Part shown: positions 9,147 to 15,736 of the stretch, one piece after another | Layout: the number at the start of each line of letters is the position of its first letter | How positions within the stretch are numbered: the first letter of the stretch is position 1 | Source of the DNA: CAZKRL01 sp964555295 | GTDB lineage: Bacteria > Bacteroidota > Bacteroidia > Flavobacteriales_D > Sanyastnellaceae | Direction: 5' to 3' | DNA: 64,000 nt | Assembly: GCA_964555295.1 (NCBI GenBank) | Contig: CAZKRL010000006.1 | Location: 46,056-110,055, forward strand | Notes under the pieces: model-generated | What the model was told of the DNA's origin: nothing | Database searches by the model: none | What the model saw: the letters and a program-made list of their open reading frames with translations, nothing else | Position numbers and translations under genes: made by a program

Positions 9147-9596
9147 TTATGCATCGGGTATTTCAGGCTCCACCAATTGCCTCAACTTATCAAGCGATTC
9201 TTGCCAACCCAAATAACACATTTCAGTGGGTATGGCGACTGGAATACCATCTTGAACAATGGTGAGCTCCGTGCCACACATCATCTTTTTCATCCATACG
9301 GATGTGGTGATTTCACCAGACAAAGCGGGTTCTTCAAACTTGTCAGTGTATTGAATAAACTCATTCGGATTTAACGATACATAGGTGCCACCAAAGGAGT
9401 GTTCGTGCCCAGTTGTGAAATTGATGAACGACATGCGATAGGTCCCACCATGTTGTACGTCCATGCTATGCACAATGCATAGAAAGCCATGTGGCGGAAG
9501 CCATGCAGCCATAGCACGTGCATCGGTGAACGCACGATAGACCTTTTCGGGAGATGCTTTAAGCACACGGGTTAGAGTGACGCTGTTGGTTGTCAT
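9147..9596 (-). CDS. SRPBCC/AHSA1-family protein
   Basis: This 149-residue protein opens with the classic AHSA1 signature (LTRVLKASPEKVYRAFTDAR, then MAAWLPPHGF). The central beta strands include GGTYRMSF, and the end is YLGWQESLDKLRQLVEPE. The family, named after a C-terminal part of activator of Hsp90 ATPase, is a cytoplasmic START-like hydrophobic-pocket fold. Bacterial members are mostly uncharacterised and are often encoded next to ArsR- or HxlR-type regulators. It is the third gene of a minus-strand run hxlR-VOC-AHSA1, 33 nt after the VOC gene, so control by that HxlR protein is likely. The ligand is unknown. Confidence 0.88.
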   Translation of the reverse strand: MTTNSVTLTRVLKASPEKVYRAFTDARAMAAWLPPHGFLCIVHSMDVQHGGTYRMSFINFTTGHEHSFGGTYVSLNPNEFIQYTDKFEEPALSGEITTSVWMKKMMCGTELTIVQDGIPVAIPTEMCYLGWQESLDKLRQLVEPEIPDA

Positions 9597-9629
9597 GACT
9601 GGAATTGAGTTTAGTAGTGTATAGTTAGG

Positions 9630-10058
9630 TTATATGGGCACGTTGAACATCCATCGAATACCGAATCGATCTAGGCATACGCCCCAATAACCCCAGAACG
9701 TTTCATGAGGGGGAACGCAGTCCGTGCCTCCTTGGGATAGGGCGTGGTAAATACGATCAGCCTCTTCTTTGCTATCAAGCTCCAGGCTAATTGTGGTGTT
9801 ATTTCCAATTTTCAATTGGTGTCCCATGCTTTCCAGCATATCCGTTCCCATGATGTGAGTACCGCCCAATATGGGAAGTGATATATGCATAATCTTACTC
9901 TTCTCCAACTCAGATAGCTGCGGCATGCCGTCTTGTTGCGGCATGTCTCCCATGCGCATGATAGGAGCGGCCCAAGCTGTTTTGAAAATAGATTGGTAGA
10001 GCTTGAACGCCTCTTCTGCGTTACCTTGAAAGTTCAAGTAGATGTTGGTTTTGGCCAT
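9630..10058 (-). CDS. VOC-fold PhnB-like protein
   Basis: This 142-residue protein resembles the PhnB / 3-demethylubiquinone-9 methyltransferase-like group of the vicinal oxygen chelate superfamily. It starts NIYLNFQGNAEEAFKLYQS, has ISLELDSKEEADRIYHAL in the middle and ends FWGYWGVCLDRFGIRWMFN. These proteins are small dimeric metal-binding folds. Despite the name, methyltransferase activity is not established, and some relatives act in resistance or glyoxalase-like chemistry. Its ATG overlaps the stop of hxlR by one base (TAATG), so translation is probably coupled, and AHSA1 follows 33 nt downstream. A stress or detoxification role is inferred from the regulator. Confidence 0.85.
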   Translation of the reverse strand: MAKTNIYLNFQGNAEEAFKLYQSIFKTAWAAPIMRMGDMPQQDGMPQLSELEKSKIMHISLPILGGTHIMGTDMLESMGHQLKIGNNTTISLELDSKEEADRIYHALSQGGTDCVPPHETFWGYWGVCLDRFGIRWMFNVPI

Positions 10059-10438
10059 TATGCTTCCTTTATATAAAACCTCTTTTCTATACCCTCAGAT
10101 TGATTTGAATCTTCTGCCATCATCTTCAATCCATAGTTGCGAATGGTGGTGATGAGTTTGAGCATGTCCTTTCCCTGCGCGGTAAGCGAGTACTCCGTTT
10201 TGGGTGGAACCACAGCATACACTTCACGATGGATGTAACCGTCTTCCTCCAATTCGCGCAGCTGTGTGGTGAGCATCTTATCAGAGATATGCGGAATGTC
10301 TTTGCGTAGCTCACCATACCGCATAGTGTTGTCTTTGAGTCGCCACAGAATGGGCGCTTTCCAGGTCCCGCCTATTTGCTCCATCACGAGCTGCACAGGA
10401 TTGTAATACACTTTTCCGTTGTACTTGAAGTCGGGCAT
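10058..10438 (-). CDS. HxlR-family winged-helix transcriptional regulator
   Basis: From Met at 10438 the protein has 126 residues and a complete HxlR (DUF24) domain. It reads VQLVMEQIGGTWKAPILWRL, then LRKDIPHISDKMLTTQLREL (recognition helix), EDGYIHREVY and the wing VPPKTEYSLTAQG. The open frame runs on to 10531, but that extension crosses the inverted-repeat operator and is not family-like, so I prefer 10438. HxlR proteins are dimeric repressors or activators that often sense electrophiles or redox change through cysteines. No cysteine is obvious near the N-terminus here, so the input is unclear. It leads the hxlR-VOC-AHSA1 operon and faces the oxidoreductase-like gene at 10553. Confidence 0.9.
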   Translation of the reverse strand: MPDFKYNGKVYYNPVQLVMEQIGGTWKAPILWRLKDNTMRYGELRKDIPHISDKMLTTQLRELEEDGYIHREVYAVVPPKTEYSLTAQGKDMLKLITTIRNYGLKMMAEDSNQSEGIEKRFYIKEA

Positions 10439-10461
10439 AGTCTGGATGGCTTCATTACATT

Positions 10462-10485
10462 GATACTTTCCAAAAAGTATGTATC
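10462..10485. promoter_or_regulatory. Inverted-repeat operator between hxlR and the divergent oxidoreductase-like gene
   Basis: The sequence contains a perfect 7-bp inverted repeat: ATACTTT at 10463-10469 and AAAGTAT at 10474-10480, with a 4-nt spacer. It sits 24 nt upstream of the hxlR start and 73 nt upstream of the divergent gene. HxlR-family boxes such as that of YodB have a similar TACT...AGTA half-site pattern. An autoregulatory operator serving both directions is the natural reading. Confidence 0.65.
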
Positions 10486-10552
10486 GCACTTTTGGGTGAT
10501 ACTGATGGCGAAAATACATTCGCCTGATCAAACAATTGCATTACATGTATCT

Positions 10553-11164
10553 ATGAACATCGCAATCATCGGAACCGGAAACGTTGGCGGAGCGCTGGCC
10601 TCCGGATGGGCAAAGAAAGGTCACACAATTCATCTCGGTGTGCAAGATATCTCTCAGTTTAAAGGAAAGGATTTGCTCCATAACCCGAATACCGACGTTC
10701 AGTTAATAGCAGATGCAGTAGCTAAGTCGGAGGTGGTGCTCATCGCAACACCGCCGCCTGCTATATTCTCCATCATCGACCAGATGGGCGATGTGACCGG
10801 TAAGACCTTGATTGATGCCACCAACTCAGTGCGGCAGGCTCCCGATCCCTATCCAACGGTGTATCATGCATTGGCCGATAAGAGCCAAGGCGAAGTGGTG
10901 AAGTGTTTCAACTCTACAGGTTTTGAAAACATGCTTAATCCCATCTATAATGGCGAAGGCATCGATATGTTTATGGCCGGCGACAGTGCCGGAGCAAAAG
11001 CAGTTGCTGCGCGATTGGCCTTGGATATCGGTTTTGCATCTTGCTGGGACTTTGGCAAGGCCGACAAGGTGGAGCTACTCGAGAAATTCGCATTGTCGTG
11101 GATCAACCTTGCCATCATGCAGGGCCATGGACGTGCGATGGCGTTTAAAGTTCTGAAGAGATAG
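10553..11164 (+). CDS. NADPH-dependent F420 reductase-like / NADP oxidoreductase-fold protein
   Basis: From ATG 10553 this is a 203-residue single-domain Rossmann protein. It begins MNIAIIGTGNVGGALASGWA (dinucleotide-binding GxGxxG), followed by VLIATPPPAI, KTLIDATNSV, VKCFNSTGFENM and a C-terminal helix. It matches the NADPH-dependent F420 reductase / NADP oxidoreductase, coenzyme F420-dependent family. Bacteroidota generally lack F420, so the partner is probably another flavin, a dehydrogenase substrate or a metal chelate. The frame stays open back to 10376, but that region includes the HxlR operator. It is probably controlled by the divergent HxlR. Its last 397 bases recur as a truncated copy at 12400. 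Confidence 0.85.
   Translation: MNIAIIGTGNVGGALASGWAKKGHTIHLGVQDISQFKGKDLLHNPNTDVQLIADAVAKSEVVLIATPPPAIFSIIDQMGDVTGKTLIDATNSVRQAPDPYPTVYHALADKSQGEVVKCFNSTGFENMLNPIYNGEGIDMFMAGDSAGAKAVAARLALDIGFASCWDFGKADKVELLEKFALSWINLAIMQGHGRAMAFKVLKR
10768..11164 (+). repeat. Direct repeat, copy 1 (3' part of the oxidoreductase-like gene)
   Basis: This 397-bp stretch aligns without gaps to 12400-12796 (constant offset 1632). By eye there are about 17 mismatches: nine in the first 168 bp, none in the next 213 bp (10936-11148), and eight in the last 16 bp. The uneven spread suggests recombination or gene conversion between two diverged copies. Confidence 0.92.
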
Positions 11165-11628
11165 CATGCGTCGGAGCATTCTATTTCATTGACAGATTCC
11201 AATTTTGCGAATGCAGCATGAGATAGAGATTGATAGGTTGATTTGAATTCATAGATACCGTAGTATCATAATAGCACCTCCTTGGGAAACAGAAGCAAAG
11301 CGAAATCAAGGGCAACCTTGCTTGATGATACACTAATCGGATTTAGCGTTGAATTGTTTTCATGGTTTGAGACGCATTTATTCCATGTTCGTTAGCATTC
11401 TGGAAGCAACAATGTCACAGAAAATCCATACAATCAGATTGCATTGTAAATTACAAAGTTCTAAACAGGTTTTGCTTGAGTTAAAATTGATCATTCGCCC
11501 ATCAATGCGCATCTGATGAAGATTGATTCACCCCCAATGGTATTCCGTTAAGGAGATATTACCATGAACCGATGATTTTTTTCTTCATTCGCTTTTAGTA
11601 TTTTGCAATCCAATAACAAACAGCTATA
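11165..11628. other. 464-bp intergenic region without a recognisable gene
   Basis: This AT-rich stretch lies between the intact oxidoreductase-like gene and the SIMPL-domain gene. I see no credible coding frame, tRNA or strong hairpin. The last 60 bases, including a T-rich tract and TAGTATTTTG near 11598, may hold the promoter of the SIMPL-domain gene. Confidence 0.5.
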
Positions 11629-12318
11629 ATGTCTATGAAAACAATTTTACTTTCACTCGCCTGCATGTGCTTATGTGTCGGCGCATTTGCCCAAACTCAA
11701 AAGGATTATATCGAGATTACAGCGTCGGATTCCATCCACTTGCGGACTATTTCATATAATTATGTCATTAAGCTGAACGACTACGCTTGGGCTGAAGACA
11801 TGGATGAGCGTGGCAAAATCAATAATGATAATCGCACGAAGGCATCAAATTTAGAAACGATTAAAACGGAACTTAATCGTGCAGGAATTAAATTCCGACA
11901 TTATAAACCTGAATCAAACTATTCCTTGCCAAAGCAGAATCAGAATGGTGAGAAGTTGATATTCGACTTCGCGAGTAGACAGGAAATTTCCGATATGATT
12001 GATATTGTAGATAAATACAAAGGATTAATTGGAGAGCAGACCAGCATGACTCGAGAGCCTGTTACGGATGAGATGCAGGCAAAACTGTATATGAAGGTGT
12101 ACGACGACGCTGTTGAGAAGGCAAAAATGATGGCCGAAGCCTCACATCGAAAACTTGGTAAAGTAATTAGTATCGTTCCACAAGCCACCTCATCGGAGGC
12201 ACCTTTTAATATGTTCAGCAATATGTTTGCGGCTTTCTCAGGCGGAGCATCCCAAGATGAAAATTTTCAAGGTGTCTCGCAGATGACCTGTACGTTCAAA
12301 TTTGAACTAATAGACTAA
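11629..12318 (+). CDS. SIMPL (DUF541) domain-containing exported protein
   Basis: This 229-residue protein has a clear signal peptide (MKTILLSLACMCLCVGAFAQ, cleavage after Ala-Gln near residue 23). The rest resembles SIMPL/DUF541 proteins: an N-terminal beta region with long charged segments, the helical VYDDAVEKAKMMAEASHRKL motif and GKVISIVPQ. SIMPL proteins are periplasmic or outer-membrane-associated, form ring-like assemblies in some bacteria, and have no settled enzymatic role. The gene lies between the two copies of the oxidoreductase repeat, so it may have arrived or moved with the rearrangement that made them. No partner gene is evident. Confidence 0.75.
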   Translation: MSMKTILLSLACMCLCVGAFAQTQKDYIEITASDSIHLRTISYNYVIKLNDYAWAEDMDERGKINNDNRTKASNLETIKTELNRAGIKFRHYKPESNYSLPKQNQNGEKLIFDFASRQEISDMIDIVDKYKGLIGEQTSMTREPVTDEMQAKLYMKVYDDAVEKAKMMAEASHRKLGKVISIVPQATSSEAPFNMFSNMFAAFSGGASQDENFQGVSQMTCTFKFELID

Positions 12319-12399
12319 CCTCGCCAACCACGGCGTTTGTCTATTTTAAGAACTTCATAAAGTCCAATTAAACGGGCGCGATTATCACATAATCGGAAT

Positions 12400-12796
12400 C
12401 TCCATCATCGAACAGATGGGCGATGTGACCGGTAAGACCTTGATTGATGCCACCAACTCGGTGCGGCAGGCGCCCGATCCCTATCCAACGGTGTATCATG
12501 CATTGGCCGACAAGACCTCTGGCGAAGTGGTGAAGTGTTTCAACTCTACAGGTTTTGAAAACATGCTCAATCCCATCTATAATGGCGAAGGCATCGATAT
12601 GTTTATGGCCGGCGACAGTGCCGGAGCAAAAGCAGTTGCTGCGCGATTGGCCTTGGATATCGGTTTTGCATCTTGCTGGGACTTTGGCAAGGCCGACAAG
12701 GTGGAGCTACTCGAGAAATTCGCATTGTCGTGGATCAACCTTGCCATCATGCAGGGCCATGGACGTGCGATGGCGTTTAAGGTGGTGAAACGGTGA
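12400..12796 (+). pseudogene. 5'-truncated second copy of the oxidoreductase-like gene
   Basis: This 397-bp segment is a gapless, about 96 percent identical copy of 10768-11164. It encodes the C-terminal 131 residues of the same family but lacks the Rossmann GxGxxG start. Upstream of 12400 the frame stays open only to about 12350 and has no homology to the intact gene. An internal Met at 12416 could start a 126-residue product without the NADP site, which would not be a functional oxidoreductase. Differences are mostly synonymous or conservative (for example SQ to TS, Leu to Val) and even the stop codon differs (TAG versus TGA). The source was therefore a diverged paralogue rather than a fresh copy. 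Confidence 0.85.
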
Positions 12797-12883
12797 TTTT
12801 TTTTATACCCTTGAGGATACTTTACTTCTGTTAGAACGTCGTTACTAAGTTTCACATGCCAACAGAAATGGCAAATCAAAATT

Positions 12884-13297
12884 TCATTTCCCTTGAATCG
12901 GAAACTTAAAAAACCTTCCCCAACAGATGAAGACACATAGACCCAAAAACAACACGCTTGACAAGATGGGTTCGCCGTGGGATAAATGAAATTTCGTCGC
13001 AAGGATCATAACGACACCAAGTCCGGCAGATGATATTGGCGTTAACACCGGCCATATTCTAAACATGGATGGCAATATCAAACCGACTGCACCCAATAAT
13101 TCAGCAAGACCTATAATTCTTACAGTAAGCTCATCGTAGCTATGAACAAACGACATCCCAATCGCTGCTAGCTGTTCAATCTGTTGGAATAGTTTGAGAT
13201 AGCCTGCCCAGCCAAAAAGAAATGCAAGTAGAATTTGTACCAACCATAGAATGACCAAAAGAATTTTTGGCTTAACTGAATCATTGCCTTTCTGCAT
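12884..13297 (-). CDS. DoxX-family membrane protein
   Basis: This 137-residue protein has four hydrophobic helices (about residues 10-30, 55-75, 80-100 and 110-130). It shows the DoxX pattern FLFGWAGYLKLF near the N-terminus, then IIGLAELLGAVGLILP and a conserved polar segment ATKFHLSHGEP before the last helix. DoxX-like proteins sit in the cytoplasmic membrane. Some take part in thiol/redox systems or quinone-linked reactions, but most are uncharacterised. It is transcribed toward the truncated oxidoreductase copy, and a muramidase-like gene lies upstream on the same strand, 37 nt away, possibly co-transcribed. Confidence 0.82.
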   Translation of the reverse strand: MQKGNDSVKPKILLVILWLVQILLAFLFGWAGYLKLFQQIEQLAAIGMSFVHSYDELTVRIIGLAELLGAVGLILPSMFRIWPVLTPISSAGLGVVMILATKFHLSHGEPILSSVLFLGLCVFICWGRFFKFPIQGK

Positions 13298-13334
13298 TGT
13301 GATTATTTTTTGTGTGCTAAGGTATTGACCTCAT

Positions 13335-14021
13335 TCACTTACTAAAATATTTCATATACCTCAAGCCACGAGGAACATAATCTCGGCTATGAGTTTGGGC
13401 TACACCATTTGAAGGAAAAGGTGAACCCGTATTATGAATATGGAATGCGTCCCGATACCTGCCAGACTCAAGATAGGAACCATAATTCAATTTCATCCAT
13501 TTACATGCCAATCGAACCGCCTCCTGACCATCAACAATATCATCCACATTCACCCCTAATTTTATACTCTGATAACCCATCAATTGAAACGGACCCCAGC
13601 TGGTAGCCAATTTTCTCAAATCATCATCACTGAGACCTTCCAAATCGCTCGACTTGATTCCCTCAAAATCATCTCGCTTACCGTTTTGTAATTTCACGAG
13701 TCGCTTGTATATGTGAGGTTCGAACCGAGATCCCGCTGGCCGCTCACCCCCGCATTCCAAAACGGCCAAGGCGAGTAGATACTCTAATTGCACGTTTTCT
13801 TGTTGCGAAATAGTTTCAAATAATTCCTGATAATTATGCTTACACCATTCCTGTTCAGAAATCCCAAGAGGCCGCGCGTTAACCTGAATATCCATTCCAA
13901 ACTCATGGTTCAGCCATGCTGCAAGATAATACCGAGAAGAATAAATGATACCCACGGATAGCACCACAGTAGCCATAACCCAGGTCCATTTGGTCATTCG
14001 TATTCCCCTTTTCCTACCCAT
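13335..14021 (-). CDS. Membrane-anchored lysozyme/N-acetylmuramidase-like protein
   Basis: The protein has 228 residues; MTKW at 13997 is an alternative start. One N-terminal membrane anchor (about residues 12-30) is followed by a lysozyme-like domain. ALAVLECGGE carries a candidate catalytic Glu. Further on are RFEPHIYKRL, ATSWGPFQLMGYQ and HIHNTGSP. The order E...FE.H...SWG.FQ.MG matches the N-acetylmuramidase/DUF3380-type lysozyme fold found in phage endolysins and some bacterial autolysins. The protein would face the periplasm and could trim peptidoglycan. It has no cell-wall-binding domain or holin neighbour, so a phage origin is not supported. Function is inferred from the fold signature only. 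Confidence 0.65.
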   Translation of the reverse strand: MGRKRGIRMTKWTWVMATVVLSVGIIYSSRYYLAAWLNHEFGMDIQVNARPLGISEQEWCKHNYQELFETISQQENVQLEYLLALAVLECGGERPAGSRFEPHIYKRLVKLQNGKRDDFEGIKSSDLEGLSDDDLRKLATSWGPFQLMGYQSIKLGVNVDDIVDGQEAVRLACKWMKLNYGSYLESGRYRDAFHIHNTGSPFPSNGVAQTHSRDYVPRGLRYMKYFSK

Positions 14022-14073
14022 AAAATCTCAATCTCCAAAGATAGCGCTCTAACTAAATAATTACATTCGCACC

Positions 14074-15099
14074 ATGCCCGCCAACAAATATGCCCTGCTG
14101 AGATACCGTATCATCGATCGTTGTATCAATAATCCTGGTCGTCCATTCCCAACCAGAGAACAATTGCGACAAGAATGCGAAGACGCGCTCTATGGGAGTG
14201 GCGGAGAAGCGATTTCCCTGAGTACAATCGACAAGGATATCAATGCGATGCGCAATGAGAGTGAACTGGGTTACTACGCGCCCATTAAATTCAGTAGAAC
14301 CCATGGCGGCTACTATTACGATCAGGATGGTTATTCCATCGAGCAACTATCATTGAACGACGAAGACCTTGAGGCCATTCATTTTGCCACTGCAACCTTA
14401 GAACAATTCCGACATATTCCCTTTCTCAAACAATACGAAAGCGCAATTGAAAAAATCGTATCACGGGTGCGCATTACTCCAAACCCCAACGAAGAAGGGC
14501 TGGATAAATTCATTCAGTTTGAAACATCATCTGTAACCAGAGGTACATCGCACTTGGGCAAGCTGTTACAAAATATCAGGTCGCAACAAATGGTGCGCAT
14601 CAAGTATCGGAAATTCTCAGATGACAAAGTGAAGGAATATCTGCTTCATCCTTTATTGTTGAAGGAGTATAGCAATCGATGGTACTTGATTGCACGGAAT
14701 GATGAAAGCCGTAAGATTCAAACATTCGGACTGGAACGCATTGAACACCTTGAACTCGGTGAAAAGGTTTTCGAACCTGATCCTGACTTTGATCCGGAAA
14801 TCATCTTTCGTTATAGCATTGGAATCACCGAAGCAAAGGAGAAACCCCTTATGGTAGTATTAGAAACAGATCTCGCACTGGGAAGGTTCCTTGATTCGCA
14901 ACCGATTCATCCATCACAAAAATCAAGCATTACAGATAAGGGAAGAATGAAATTTGAACTCTTTGTTACTCTGACCCCTGAGTTGCTGACTCTTATCATG
15001 GGCTATGGGAATCAGATGAAAGTTATCGCACCTCCAAGACTACAAAAAATGGTTACAGACAAACTCAAGGCCACTCTTGATTTGTACAATAATTCTTAG
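14074..15099 (+). CDS. WYL-domain transcriptional regulator
   Basis: This 341-residue protein has an N-terminal helix-turn-helix region (about 1-80, with REQLRQECEDALYG and STIDKDINAMRN). A WYL domain spans about 150-240, with VRIKYRKFSD, LHPLLLKEYSNRWYLIARND and IQTFGLERI. A C-terminal WCX-like extension completes it. WYL regulators sense ligands, sometimes nucleic acids or nucleotides, and control defence, DNA-repair or metabolic genes. No defence genes are adjacent. A DUF1801 gene follows after only 4 nt and is probably co-expressed. The start at 14074 gives the expected N-terminus. Confidence 0.9.
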   Translation: MPANKYALLRYRIIDRCINNPGRPFPTREQLRQECEDALYGSGGEAISLSTIDKDINAMRNESELGYYAPIKFSRTHGGYYYDQDGYSIEQLSLNDEDLEAIHFATATLEQFRHIPFLKQYESAIEKIVSRVRITPNPNEEGLDKFIQFETSSVTRGTSHLGKLLQNIRSQQMVRIKYRKFSDDKVKEYLLHPLLLKEYSNRWYLIARNDESRKIQTFGLERIEHLELGEKVFEPDPDFDPEIIFRYSIGITEAKEKPLMVVLETDLALGRFLDSQPIHPSQKSSITDKGRMKFELFVTLTPELLTLIMGYGNQMKVIAPPRLQKMVTDKLKATLDLYNNS

Positions 15100-15103
15100 T
15101 GTA

Positions 15104-15574
15104 ATGAAAGCAAAAGGAACAACGATTGAAGAGATTCTCGCGGGCATCGATGATGAGCGAAGAGAGGCGTTTCTGCAATTGCATAAAACTATTGTTGAAC
15201 ATCTGCCCGCGGGCTTTGAGCCGGGGATCAGTTATGGTGGATTGGGATATGTAATTCCGCATAGTATATATCCGGGCGGTTACCATTGTAAACCACAGGA
15301 GCCATTACCCTTTGCAGGAATAGCAGCCCAAAAAGGATCCATCAATTTTTACCACATGGGATTGTATGCCGACCCCTCATTAATGAGCTGGTTCGTTGAG
15401 GAGTTTCCCAAACATTCAAAACGTAAACTTGATATGGGGAAGAGTTGTGTGCGATTCAAAAACCATCAGGAAATCCCCATGAGTCTGATCGGAGAGTTGA
15501 TGAAAAAAATGACGGCACAACAATGGATTGATTTGTACGAGAAACTCTATCATCCGAAAAAGAAGACCAAGTAA
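15104..15574 (+). CDS. DUF1801 (YdhG-like) protein
   Basis: From ATG 15104, 4 nt after the WYL stop, the protein has 156 residues. It has typical DUF1801 features: IEEILAGIDDERREAFLQLH at the N-terminus, ISYGGLGYVIP, FAGIAAQKGSINFYHMG, and SKRKLDMGKSCVRFK toward the C-terminus. The open frame extends a few codons into the WYL gene (15077), but the internal ATG is the better start. DUF1801 proteins are small cytoplasmic proteins of the YdhG/YjbR/CyaY-like fold, with suggested but unproven iron- or DNA-related roles. The pairing with a WYL regulator suggests shared regulation. Confidence 0.85.
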   Translation: MKAKGTTIEEILAGIDDERREAFLQLHKTIVEHLPAGFEPGISYGGLGYVIPHSIYPGGYHCKPQEPLPFAGIAAQKGSINFYHMGLYADPSLMSWFVEEFPKHSKRKLDMGKSCVRFKNHQEIPMSLIGELMKKMTAQQWIDLYEKLYHPKKKTK

Positions 15575-15687
15575 AGCTTATTGAATTCATAGCAGATCAT
15601 CTGCAAAATCTGGCCATCAATTGCACTCCGGGGAAAACGTGCTTTTGATTTGCGCAGTTCATTTATCGCACGATCTGATGCGGATTT

Positions 15688-15716
15688 TTGTGATCCTGCA
15701 GCTCCCACTATCTTCG
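15688..15716 (+). promoter_or_regulatory. Putative promoter of the thrS-infC-rpmI-rplT operon
   Basis: TTG at 15688-15690 and TATCTTCG at 15709-15716 are spaced by 18 nt, close to the Bacteroidota TTG-N(17-23)-TAnnTTTG promoter. The thrS ATG follows 20 nt later, which supports the start at 15737 over the upstream in-frame Met at 15650. Confidence 0.6.
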
Positions 15717-15736
15717 CGCTCCCGAAAAAAATCATT

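Noticed and set aside
9077..9374. Plus-strand frames near 9.1-9.4 kb
   Set aside because: They are shadows of the minus-strand AHSA1 gene and its flank and resemble no protein family.
10376..10552. N-terminal extension of the oxidoreductase-like gene
   Set aside because: It covers the HxlR operator and reverse strand of hxlR and does not resemble the family; ATG 10553 begins the Rossmann motif.
12416..12796. 126-residue open frame as an independent functional gene
   Set aside because: It is the C-terminal part of the oxidoreductase-like gene, lacks the dinucleotide-binding start, and has no credible promoter or start. It is better described as a truncated copy.
13335..14021. Muramidase-like gene as a prophage endolysin
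   Set aside because: No holin, tail, integrase or other phage gene lies nearby, and the N-terminal anchor suggests a chromosomal envelope protein.
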